This document shows, piece after piece, positions 51,301-63,050 of a stretch of 64,000 nt of DNA. The first letter of the stretch is position 1, and each line of letters begins with the position of its first letter. Under the pieces are notes generated by a model. That model was not told the origin of the DNA and searched no databases. It saw only the letters and a list, made by a program, of their open reading frames with translations. The stretch comes from Rotaria sp. Silwood1 (Eukaryota; Rotifera; Eurotatoria; Philodinida; Philodinidae). The position numbers and the translations under genes are program-made. The stretch spans positions 3,010,514-3,074,513 of the forward strand of contig CAJNOP010000001.1 of the NCBI GenBank assembly GCA_905250075.1, read 5' to 3'.

Positions 51301-53476
51301 TTTTATAATACGTATAAATGAAAGTTATTTTGTACCAAAACAAGATGAAAAAAATATTGATAGATCATTAACATCACCTGAATACGATATTCTATTTGTT
51401 GAACGTCTTTGGATTGATGATTATGGTAATGGACAAGCATCTGGATATTATTATATACGTCCAAATGAAACATTTCATGAACCCAATAGAAAATTTTTTC
51501 CTAATGAAGTATTTCGTTTTCCATCATCGAATGATCCTTTACCAATAAGTTCAATTGTTCGTCCATGTTTTGTAATGGATATAGGAACTTATTGTAAAGG
51601 TAAACCAATAAGTGACAATAGTAGTCGAGTACTATCAAGTGATTTATTCATATGTGAATATCGTGTTGATAAGTCAGCAAGAACATTTACACGTCTATTA
51701 AAAGCAAGACATCTTGGAACTAATACAAAATCTTATTGTTTTGATAATTATGTTGAAAAATTGTCAATTAAACGAGATTATCAGGTTTGTATTAAGATAT
51801 TCGACTTTATTACCTAAACATTCAAAGAATTTTATTCTTTCTTACAACGAAGAAGTTGTATATGAAATTTTCTATAAGAAAAATGTCTTAATTTCCAATA
51901 ATAATCATGTAGATTTTATAAATCTCATGTTTCAATGAGATGAAAAGTGTGATATTTCTTCTTTCGTTCAAAACATTTCAAATATTTTGCTTAGTCTAAT
52001 AAATTTCTAGAAAACATTTTTATCATGTTCAAAATTTATATATCCAAGTTAAATATACTTATGATCCTTAGATACTTAAAGATATGCAAATTTGTGAAAA
52101 ACTATCACATACAAAGAATTATTATCTTTATCTCACATAATAGTAATCCTATTTTTACAACTCAATCAATTCTCTTCCTCCATAATATAAATTTAAATGT
52201 CGAATAAGATAAGGTTATGCTATTTTTGGTATGTCTTTTTTATTCGTTATATTAATCTTATCATGAAAGCATTTGAAGCTCTAACTGCTGAATTCTGATA
52301 ACGAGGGAATTACTCCAATTGTATTCCACCGTTTGGACTCATATCAGATCTTCCAGGGGGTCTAGGCATGACTAGCAAAATCCTTAGGCACTTTATGCCC
52401 ATAAGCTTTCGAAGTCGATTTATGACCGTTTTAATGAATTTTCGCCGCATTTTATGGGTATTTATTGAAAAATCAATTAATGAAATTTTGATTCAAAAAT
52501 TCAGCTGATAGATAGGTCTAATGATCTGTTAAATATCCTATAGGTTTCAGTCAAAAAGAGTATTCTTTCATTCAGATATTGGATATCGAACGAATTGTCA
52601 GTTGTCACAGAAATGTCACAAGAAAATCGAACTACCTTGTAATTTCAATGTCTTGATAAACGAATATTCTTTTCGGCTAAAATTTTCAGGATATTCGAAG
52701 GGTCATTAAACCTATCAATGGACAAAATTGCAGATCGAACCTAATATTGGATTTTCCAGTAATACCTAAAATTGGATACCAAATTCAGTAAAACAGTCAT
52801 AACTTGGCTTCACAAGTCCACGGATTTATATCTTTCTAAGTTTATTCGACTCTTATTAAGACTTCTTTGTGAGCTCAAACGATGAGTCACAGTTCATGTA
52901 GCTCTTTCGTAAGTATTTCTTTATAAGAAAAAAAACTTATGACATAATGATGTATTCTCTCAATATATAAAAAATTTCATTGATATTATTTAGCCTTATC
53001 AAAAAGAACTTCAACTACATCATTCTCATGAGAATCGTCGACGTTCAACTGTTAATCCAAATAAATTAACTAATAAACAATTTGAAGAAAAATCTACACG
53101 TATAAATGGCATTATAGAAAAAATCTACTGTCGTTATCATGATCAAAATCTAATACCAAATGATACAAAATATACAGTCGATCAACTTCTTCAAGGATCA
53201 CCAACACCTTCACTCTTAGCTGATGAAGATAATCATCATGATAATTCACGTTTAAGAAAAAAACGATCATCAATATCATTATCATCAATCTCTTCACCGT
53301 TACAAACGCCAGCTGAAAATATAAATAACAAACGTCGTACAATATCTTTATCATCGGATGACGATATTGTTGAGCTGCTGCCTGAAAGTGATTGTCAAAG
53401 ATTAGCCAAAAAACGTTCAACAAAGCAGACAACTATTAATTCACATAAACGTGATGAATCAATTGATCAAGTCTAA
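42354..53476 (+). CDS. ASH1L: ASH1-type histone H3K36 methyltransferase
   Basis: Ten exons (42354-42377, 42427-42889, 43260-44550, 45408-45515, 45589-46022, 46586-47359, 48933-49282, 49346-49750, 51107-51784, 52994-53476) join to 1669 residues. After a long Ser/Thr-rich N-terminal half come AWS (about 733-782: CDCKPSG, CLNRMIFTEC), SET (about 788-915: GEIITEEKF; cofactor-binding NHSCSPNC at 866; catalytic Tyr in ELTYDYNF at about 900) and post-SET (CYCESSKCRG). A bromodomain (about 1045-1150: LFPAYYEIITKPIDLIMIR), PHD finger (about 1264-1312: CRCGSVYDENSLVQCYAC, then WQHVAC) and BAH domain (about 1320-1500: FVERLWIDDYG, GYYYIRP, VFRFPSS) follow. This SET-bromo-PHD-BAH order is that of ASH1/ASH1L, a Trithorax-group enzyme that methylates H3K36 and counters Polycomb silencing. 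The protein is shorter than the vertebrate form (about 2,970 aa), mainly in its N-terminal half. The join of SET and bromo halves over a 1.57-kb intron is phase-consistent. Confidence 0.93.
42440..42466 (+). repeat. (CAT)9 microsatellite coding a polyserine run
   Basis: Nine CAT units in exon 2 of the ASH1 gene. In the spliced frame from ATG 42354 they are read as TCA, a run of serines (ESKPSSSSSSSSS). In another frame the same repeat follows an ATG at 42428 and would read as nine histidines before a stop. The spliced reading is preferred because it links in frame to the rest of the gene. Confidence 0.7.
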
Positions 53477-53747
53477 TCACTAGTCACGATCAAAAAAAAA
53501 ACAGAAAAAGGAAAGCTAAAAACTAAATTTTTTCACTGTTTTCATAAATTTTCGTATTATTCAATTCTGTGAGTATGTATGTTTAAATGTATGCGTATGT
53601 TTTTTTACTCATGATGTCGATCTTTTTCAATGCTTTTCTCTTTACAAAAAAAATTTTTAATAAAATCTTTGTGTGTATTGATTTAATGCAAATTTTAGAT
53701 TAAACTTAAGCATTAGCAAAAAAAGAATATATATATATATATCTGTA
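53477..53747 (+). promoter_or_regulatory. Short ASH1-MBD2/3 intergenic spacer with poly(A) signal and acceptor-like site
   Basis: AATAAA at 53659-53664 can end the ASH1 transcript. An acceptor-like AATTTTAG ends at 53698, just 49 bp before the ATG of the next gene. A TA repeat (ATATATATATATAT, about 53730) precedes the start. The spacing leaves little room for a full promoter and suits SL trans-splicing of the downstream message, which is known in bdelloid rotifers; use here is inference. Confidence 0.4.
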
Positions 53748-56729
53748 ATGCATGATCCAACAGATCGAACTACAAATTCATTGTCATCATCAACGATGTT
53801 ATCAAGTCCAAATCGTTTATTAAATACTCATACACCAAAATTAAGTCGACCATCTCAACAACAAAATCTTTCAAAAAAAATGAAAGTTAGTCATGTAAAT
53901 GGCGTACGACCAACATCTCATGAAGGAAATCCAACAGTTCGAAGTTAGTGATGTTTTTTTTGCTCGTTATTTCAATTTCTTTTGTGAAACACGATCTGAA
54001 ACTAGCACTGACGTATAGAGGTAAAAATTTGGACTTCTCAGAATGAACGATATCTATAGAACACGTAGACATGGCTTATTTTTTGTCAAAAATGCATCTT
54101 TTCCCATAGAAGTATTTATTTACAGCACTCAAAAGTTCAACAGGACCACAAAGTGAAATTTATCTGAGAAGATTTGCAAGGTAAAATGCATGGGTGAATC
54201 CTTACCATAAACTTTTGTCGACAAGGTTTTCATTTTAAATTATTAACAGATGACACAGTATTCGATGCAGATCTTTGTGCTGATCCCAAATATTTCCTTA
54301 GCTTCCTGTTAAAATACTTCTGAAACAAAAGAACGTGGAAAACCCTAAACAAACAAGGTTTTCTTTTAGAAAAATGCATCTAGATCCAGAAGCATTTATG
54401 CAGACCGAGTGACCGTGTCATGCTGAGAGAAACATTTTCTGAAAGTTCGATTGAATTTAGACCTTTGCTAAAGTGTGCGTACCGACTATATTGATCATGA
54501 CATTTTAGAAAAGCGGTAGTTGAGAAAACATGAATATTTTTCTGATTGGGAAACCGTTAGAACAGTATTTTCTAATAGAATGATAGAGCAACAGCTCTAG
54601 TACTAGAATCTGCACGATTTACTTCATAAGTCTTTCTACTTTCATTGGAAACAATATACATTCGTCTAAGATGACAGAAACTGGGTTCTTTTTTAGGTCT
54701 AGGATTTTCTCAAAATCTTAAAGAATTAGAATGAATCCTTTAAAATCAAATGTTGGCCATCGCTCAAAATACGATGGACATTATTCAAATTACTAAAATA
54801 ATATCATTTTCATTTTTTCATCAAATGTTCACGTTGCTGCCTCCTCGTCCATAGAACTTAACAGATGCTAACCAGAGATCGTTCACAGATCGCGAAAAAA
54901 TGTTGTTGATTTACGATGCAAGATTGTAAATCAATAATGTCTCGTTCTAATATATAAACTGCTGTAGTATTGGATTTTTGAATAATTCAATAAAAGGATT
55001 TGTGAAGGAATGTGTTTCAAAATAGATATAATAAAGCAATCTCTTGTAATTAGCAACAACAGACACATCATGTTTCATATTTTAATGTCGTAGAGATTTA
55101 ACTAGTAGTATTCTTTTAATGCAACTTTTTTCAGGTTCTAAAAGTGATACATCTTTACGATGCCCATTAAGACAAACATTACCCATATTTAAGCAACCAG
55201 TTACTTATTATCCTACGCAGCGCGATGAAGTTAAGCCACAAGTTATTAATTCAAATAATCTAACAACAGCAAATGCTAATAGTGGTGGAAAACCAAGTGA
55301 AAAAACAAAACCAAGACAACTTTTTTGGGAAAAACGATTCCAAAACATACGACCAACGGATATCGATGGACAACCTTTCGAACATGTTAAGTTACCCGAA
55401 CAAATTAAAGGTATATCGAAATTTTGAATTGAACCACTTAACAGTGTCTACTTTATGATTGATATATATAAATGAATTGAACTTTGAGAACTATACTTAA
55501 TTCAAAAGAAGAAAGTACAATTACGAATAGATGATATTTAAAAAGAGCAATAGCTTGCACAATCTCTTTTATATTTAACAAAATACTTGAAATAGTTATG
55601 CAATAGTATACTTCATAACAATTGTATATCTTTTGTAAACAATGGATTTAAATTTTACATTTTCTTTAAGGCGAATATCAAATCAACTTTTTTTTTAATG
55701 TCTAGTCATGAAAACCGTCATCTTCTGTAGAATTCATAAAAACGAAGCTTTATCAACATCGTTTCATGACTTTTAATTTTGTGTGTGTATTTAATCTGTC
55801 ATGGGAAATTACATGATTTACTCCTATATAAATTAAACGATATAAAAATTGATTGCATATTATTCCTTCGATCTTGAAAAAAAAAGAACATCATCAGCGA
55901 GACTGGTATACTTTGAAGTATTTTAGATCTTTTCTTTTTATTAGAAAAGACAATGAGTTCATATTAGCAAATAATTTACATCGTTATGTAATCAAATGAT
56001 ATATACATGGATGAGGTGTATAGAAGAAAGAAATTTCTCTTGAATAAACAATTCTTTTCCATATTTTCGTACTTAAAAAAATCACAGATTTTTTTCTTTT
56101 TCTTCCATTATGATTGGGGAAACAATCGAAGAATTTTATTTTTACAAAAACATAGGATTATTTTCGATGATCTAAATTCACAAAAATGTCCTTTAATCTT
56201 TAAGTCTATAAAATAGCAATGAGTATATAGTTATAATAAAGTATTCTTTTCTTTTATTCAAATCTAAATAATTAATATTTTATGCTATTCTATATCTTCT
56301 TTGATCTAAAAATAACTTTTGTTCGGTTATATTTTTAGTAAAATTTAAAAAAAACTTTAATTAGTTTTTCTATGATTGCACTCATTTAGGTATCGGTCTT
56401 AATATGTCACCAGAAACAATTGTTATAAGTCTTGCAACATCACTTCATTTATATAGTAATTCACGTGCACTTTTTGGTCAAAGTAAACAATTTCAAAAAA
56501 ATCCAACTATTCATGTTCAACGCGATCAACCATTAATTGAAGTATGTTATTTCTTTTCTTTTCTTGGAAACTTTTATATTCATTTCAATTCTTTTCGTTT
56601 TTTTAGCACGTTACAATTACTGATGAACATATTCGTGCTCAAGAAAGTAAAGTCAATGAATTACGTCGACGTATTCAACAAACAATGCGTAGCAATAATA
56701 ATAGTGCCAATATGAAAATGGAAGCCTAA
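53748..56729 (+). CDS. MBD2/3: MBD2/3-family protein lacking the methyl-CpG-binding domain
   Basis: Four exons (53748-53943, 55135-55410, 56390-56541, 56607-56729) give 248 residues. From about residue 70 the order of blocks follows MBD2/MBD3: SLRCPLRQTLPIFKQPVT, PRQLFWEKRFQNIRPTDI, the LP(E/K)xI(K/Q)G-like LPEQIKGIGLNMSPETIVIS, LATSLHLYSNS, KNPTIHV, and the C-terminal coiled coil ITDEHIRAQESKVNELRRRI. In MBD2/3 these parts bind the NuRD complex (the coiled coil pairs with p66). The first 65 residues are Ser/Asn/Pro-rich and show no MBD fold. Family MBDs sit directly upstream of this region and are about 70 residues. The exon after the 1.19-kb first intron starts in the right phase. An upstream MBD exon is unlikely, given only 271 bp to ASH1. 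Confidence 0.88.
54895..55120. repeat. Dispersed repeat, copy B
   Basis: Counterpart of 21280-21515. It occupies the 3' end of the first intron of the MBD2/3-like gene and stops about 15 bp before the exon 2 acceptor (TTTTTTCAG at 55126-55134). Confidence 0.5.
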
Positions 56730-57814
56730 GAAACAAAACAAAAAAATGTCTATGACGCAACCCCAGTGATGTGAAGAAGAACCTCTCAAAGTCTGTTTCA
56801 TTTATGTCTATGCGTAACACATTGTTCATTTTTCTTTTTTTTTTCTTTCGTTCATGCTCTGTATATCTACTTTGTTCTTGTTGTCGTATAATATCTTGTT
56901 GCGCTAGTGAAAAATATTGGATTAACACGCAAAACTGAAATGAATGAATTCTTTTGTTCAATTTGAATCAAAAATATTTTTATCTCATATTAATACTGTT
57001 ATTGCTAATGATATTATTTTATATCAATGAAATTCTCGAATGAAAAAGAAAATCTATATATAAATGTTGATGTGAGGGTAATATGAGGCGTAACAATATT
57101 ATTCTCTTTGTTATAAGAACACAATACACCGACAGAAATTCTCTAGAGACAATAAAAAAAAATACCTAGTGTAAATAAAATCATTGATTTTCATTTTATT
57201 ATATATTTGAACGATGAATTGATTACAAGTTTTGTCATTTATTGGTATGAAAAAACAATATGTCCTTTAATAGAATAAAATAATTTAAAAAAAAAAGAGA
57301 CAAGAGACCGTATCCGCTTGTTATTTGTAGTTGTGCGTCGTTTTTTTTTCTATTGTCGAGTGTTTCCAATGTATGCATCTATACTCATGCGATTCGATGA
57401 TGATTATTGGCGAGCAGGCGAGTTTGCACTAGCACACAGAATCAAACATACTTCAATATTTGTTTGATATAGTAGATCGATGAGCTCTTATGTATATATA
57501 TATATACGCTGTATACATAGAAACACAAATGTGATGACAAGGTCAGTTCTTATAAGGTCTCAAAACGAGATAGAATATGTGAGAACATTCAAGTGCTTCG
57601 TATCAATGGAAAACGGTCTATTCAAAGCACAATTGATTAACAAAAAGAAGAAAATAATAAAATTGCTGTTGTTAGCTTATGTTTTCTTTTGAACTAGATT
57701 TAGAGCACTCATGTTTACACACGACAATTATAACACGCATACATTCATCCAATATATCGATCACGATCTAACATTAAATAATGTTGTCATTTTTATTCGT
57801 TTTTTTCTCTTTCA
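56730..57814. other. Intergenic between two convergent genes, nothing recognised
   Basis: 1.1 kb between the MBD2/3-like stop and the stop of the minus-strand GPCR gene. The open frames here (56653-56961 minus, 57480-57692 plus) lack family features. No RNA gene was recognised. Confidence 0.45.
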
Positions 57815-59183
57815 TCATCCATCCAACTGTTTTTTATTTGATATTAATTGCAATTCAATTTGCTTATTACTATAATGTGAAGTTGTAAGACGTGGATTTG
57901 TATGATTTAAAGTTGTACGATATTCTTGTGCTTGTTTTTTAATAGATTTGAGACGAAATAGTCGTTTGAATAAAAGTAAATTGTAGAAATCATTGCGAAA
58001 ATCAATTGAACAAAAAAAATAAATAAAAAATCGAATAGCATGTGTTGTTGTTGATAAATTGGTAAATAGAAGTGATATAGTTCGTCTTAATGCGGGTGGT
58101 TCAATATACGAACGAAAGAATGAAAAAATAACTGTTGATGGAAATGTTAATGTAAAATAAGATATTGTTATAAATATCAATGATATTGTTAATTTTCGAC
58201 TATGTCGATTAAGTAATCTTGATGGACTACTTTTATTTGTTTGCTTTAATGCTGATGATGACATCTGTTGTATAGCAAGAAAATTTCTTTGTCTATTAAT
58301 TGGTATTGCTGTTGTTGCTGCGGCAGCAAACAAAACTATACGTCTATGATTATCTAAGCGTTTCTTACTTGCAAATATAATACGCATTAAAAGTATATTA
58401 AATATAAACAAAATAATACTTGGTAAAACTGAGTAAAGAATTAAATGTAACCGTTGATACCAAACTATATAATTTGGATAATATTTATTTTTATAACATA
58501 TTATGCCTCCAGATGGTGAACGGTAACCATTCATCCAGAGTATATGCAAATTTGATAGAAAAAATAAACATGTTAAAAACCAACATATTGCTATAGTATA
58601 GCATCGTTTACAAATAAATTCAAAATGTGATAGCTTTTTTATTAATAAATAACGATTAAATGAACCAAATGCTAATATCCATGAGGACGTTTGTAGGGTA
58701 GAAAAAGCTAAAATAAATGTGAAGAATTAGATTTTATTCTTATATTTGATTTTTCTTACCAATATAAGATAGAAAACGACAGATAAATAGTGAATATTCT
58801 TCAAGATTTTTTTTAATAATAATACCATTTATGTTATCACTCTCATTAAAATATGAACCAGTATTATTATTGTTGCTATTATTGTTATTATAATTATGTT
58901 TGTTATTAAAGTAAGTTATTCGAACGTCAAAATTAAATTCTCGAAAGACATAATTTAAATTAAATGTATATAAAACTATTGTATCAAGGATAGCTAAATA
59001 ACCAAATATCGTCTTTATTGAATTTGAACGATTTGACTTTTGTAAATAAATTACACAACAAAGAAGATTACATGGAGTACCAATTAAAATTAGTAAAAGT
59101 GAATAGATTGAAAGAAGACGATCAGTTATTTGAGCGTTATTATTACCATATTGAATGAAATATAAATTCGATGAGCCATTCAT
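57815..59183 (-). CDS. Rhodopsin-like (class A) G-protein-coupled receptor
   Basis: Two exons (58760-59183 and 57815-58707, intron 52 bp) give 438 residues with seven hydrophobic segments. The short N-terminus (MNGSSNLYF) has an N-glycosylation site. TM1 is about 22-47 (LLILIGTPCNLLCCVIYL), followed by ICL1 KSNRSNSIKTIFGYLAILD. An Asn-rich insertion (NNNNSNNNN) lies in the first extracellular loop, then C in FICRFLSY (TM3 start). TM3 ends with FNRYLLIKK, so NRY stands where DRY is usual. ECL2 has GGIICYKN with the partner Cys. TM6 and TM7 lack CWxP and NPxxY in usual form (SYFTLTFPS, HAIRFFIYFF). The plan resembles peptide (FMRFamide-like) receptors; the ligand cannot be told. The splice also repairs TM3, which the single frames break. 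Confidence 0.88.
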
Positions 59184-62100
59184 TGTGAGCTCTGTTTAAT
59201 TACTGTTCAAGAAAGTGAGAAAGGAACACCAATGAATCTTATTCACAATCTTCCATATTCTTTTCTTTTTTCTATATTCTTTTTTTCTTTTTGCTTTTCT
59301 TTCCTTTCTTCTTTCTAGGATCATCAATTCTTTCTTATCTTTTTCTCATAGTATAGTACCGTTTCTCTTTTCCGTTGAAAAATAACAAGAAAAAAAGAAG
59401 GTAATAATAATGTAACGTTTAGACATTGATCGTAAAAAAATGTAGACAAATCTCTTCAAATATCACAGAGCTAGTTCATCTTTATCGTGTTATTTTCAAT
59501 TTAATATTATTTTGCATAGATGTATACATGTATTTATTTCGGTCTGACAGCAGTCACTTTGACTTTAACAACAGATTTGTTATCAGTAATTTAAGCCATG
59601 TGTCAACGGTTTATGTGCACAGCAGTCGATCTATCATTCATTCGATATCAGACATGATGCTGTGGGCCACCATCGGAAACTAATAACCGATTTTACTCTG
59701 TGTATATCCAATGATGGCAACAATGCCAGTCATTCACATATATTTATTCGAACGAAACGAAGTCTAAAGATACAAACAAAAATAACAAATGTATTTGATC
59801 ATTCACATATCATCCTCATCTTGTCATATTTATCAAATTAGTGCATCATTAATATTATCATGCAAATAACAAAATAGTGTGTTTTTTTTAGTCTTTGTCT
59901 AAGAAAGAAACAATAAAAAGTGATGGAACTAGTTAAATCATAATTACTTCAAAAAGAATGTAGACAGCATTTATGTATATGAAAAAAATCTTTTTTTTCT
60001 TGTCATTTGATGGAACTAAAAACCTTGATTATCAAGACGAAGGTTATCTATATAAATTCTCTCCCTTGCTGGTATGCAGTATGGTGTTTCATATTATGGC
60101 CGAATGCTTGTTTTAGTTATAAATGAATTCACATTTTCTACTTTTCTTTTTTAATCTCGTCATCGGGTTAATATTTTGCTTTAGAAGAATTAATCAAGCT
60201 AAGTTATATGTTAATAGCAAATAGAAACCGTACCAATAAAATATATATAAGGAATAACATATATGAATTGAATCGACGTCGATAATACTAGAAAATGTTA
60301 GTATGGTCTTTTTTCTCTTACATAGGCTTTTGATTCTAAGCCATTCTACTATTATTGATTAAGTAGTTTTATTGAAATATTATTTTCGAATGAAGCATAA
60401 AGTTATTCATTTACGCAAATGTTCATTATAAAATACTCTTACGTGCAAAACCAATCTATTTTTTTCTTTATTTTTCGTAAATGCTTTTTTCATTAGGTAC
60501 GGCTTCTCATGCCTGTTAATATGTCTTTAAATGCGACCATGAATAAAGAATTAGACAAGAGAAAAAATTCTGACAGTAAACTCCATATGAAAAATTTTGT
60601 TTCTTTCTTTTCACTTTATTTTTTTAAATTTTATTGTTCTTGAATTTATGATCACACAAACACAATATAGACAAAGTCAACCGCATAACTGATTATTATG
60701 ACATTTAAATAATGCAAAAGAATAATGAATCAATTCTAGTCGTCAATCGTACAGGATACAGGCGGATGAACTGACTAACTTTCGTTTCCGTTTCTTTATG
60801 TATTTGTACCCAAGACACATTTTTTGGCATCATCAAGTAGCATATGTTAATTATTTCACACATAATACATCTTTGAAAAGCAAACAAGAGGAAATAAATA
60901 TCATTTTAATAGAATTTTGTTTTTATCTGGAAATATTTTTCTTCTTTTTTTTTTTGAGAAAAATGAACATATGAATTTTTATTTGATAAAAGAAAATTAT
61001 TGATTCATTTTTTGACGAAAGATATAGCATCACACATTTCTGATTGTTATGATGAGGTGAATTATTATTCATAAAAGCAAATTAACGGCAATAGAGTTTA
61101 GATTAGACTTAAGTGCGTAGTTAATGATAATATTCGTGTTGCATGATATGAGAAGAAAGAAAATCAATATGAGAATAAAAATATAAACAAAGAATCTACT
61201 ACATTATTTAGACGATAATGATCTTATTTTGTTCTTTTTTCAAAAGAACTTGATATTGGTTATATATATGAAAATAATTAATATATCCGTATTAAAGTTT
61301 GAAGAGATTAGGAAGAAAAACAACAGCACTATTCTATCTTTATCTTTATCTTGAGGTAACATTGATTAATGGCTTGATCTGTATTGGTATCAAATGATGT
61401 CTATAAACATTTGTCTTTACTATTGAATACTTCTTTAATATATATATAGATTCATTATATTGTGTGAAATTTGTTTAGATAGAACTGCGGTTTTAAGCTT
61501 GAAACGATAAATAGAGAATTGTTGGTATAAACTATTCCAAAACAGAAATTGAGATTACTTTCTGTTGTTTTTTTTCTGCCTCTCTACTATTTAAAGCACT
61601 TGGATCGGCACAAAGAATTGACCCGTTTTATTGCTCTTAACGATTGAGAGTTTAATTCTTTCTTTAGTTATAAAAACAATAATATAATCTTTTTTGTTTC
61701 AACGCTGACAATAGGAGATCATTCATAAAATGTTTATAGCATCAACAAAAGTCAAGTGTTCAAGGTAGCACTGACGAGTAACTATACATACAGTTAATAT
61801 TTCTTTCTCTTGAAACTTTTGGTCGTGTTCACTTCAATTAGAAAAAGATTCTTTTGACTGTTAAAGCGATAAATAAAATTATAATAAATAAAGTAACTTC
61901 GAATGTATAATATTTGAACATATAAAGTCATTTAACACTAGTTCAATAATAATATTGATGTCTACATTATGTAGAGTTTAATGGGGAAAATTTGCTTTGA
62001 TTTTGTTTGAAATAAGAATTGGATAATTGCTTTTAACGAAGTGATGATCATTAAAATAGAGTTAATCGTTGATGACTCATTTTCCTTTCACCGTTACTCA

Positions 62101-63050
62101 GGCTATTTGATGATAATAAATTAGCAAAGATTATTATAAATGCTCATGCTATTAAACTTCTTTATGATAATATTGGATTATATCTTGACAAAGATGTTTG
62201 CTATTATCTCAAATTGAGAAAATAATTTACAAAGATTCGTTTTTCCTTTGAATTGGATGATATATTCTTATTTTTATTAAATTTCATTTTTTTCAATCGA
62301 CACTGATCGTTGACAAAAATTCTAAAAACCTGATTTTTCTCTATGAGATTAATCTTAACTAATACTATAATATAATTCAGGGTAAATTTTTTTTTTATTT
62401 TATTTTTAGAGTATGAATAAATCTAAAACCTTGCCAATGAAAGTTTTTAACACTTTTGATGATTCGTCAAATATACAATATTAATATAAGTAATAAGCCG
62501 GCTTTTCTTTATTTAAAATGCTTCAAAGGTTGCAGCTTAGAACTTTTTTTTAATGACATAAAACTTGTCAACATAAATTTTATTAATTGAGGAGTCAGTT
62601 GATGTTAAACATCATGTGCGAAAGCTTATACTACACATAGTACATGCATTTATATTATCAATTCAATGAATTCAATTTTCTCCAAATATATTCTTCGTTG
62701 TTACACAATATAAAAACCATAATTGAAATAAAATAGCCAATAAAGATATTATCTGCTGCTAGATGCTGTAGTTCGACTTAGTTTCTTCATTTTAGTTCAT
62801 TTCAATGCTAGAAGATAGTTGGTTGTTGAGATAAATCATTGATCAAAAATAAAAAATAAATGATGAATTTTCTGTTCTTAAGTGCTTAAATCTCTTGATT
62901 ACTTTTACAACGAAATGACACATAGAATCTCTCTACAACAAAATAGAACGTTTACCTACAAATTACATGAAACTCTCAGGATTTTCACACGATGTAATCC
63001 TAATATTATCCATAAGATCGCTTTCTTAAATGTTAATCATAAATATATGC
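59184..63050. other. Gene-free stretch upstream of the GPCR gene
   Basis: AT-rich. A long pyrimidine-rich tract (about 59252-59350) lies upstream of the GPCR start. No exon, RNA gene or complete mobile element was recognised. Confidence 0.5.

Noticed and set aside
52290..52920. Slightly GC-richer block in the ASH1 intron before the last exon
   Set aside because: No terminal repeats, target duplication or coding frame found; may be an old transposon but cannot be supported.
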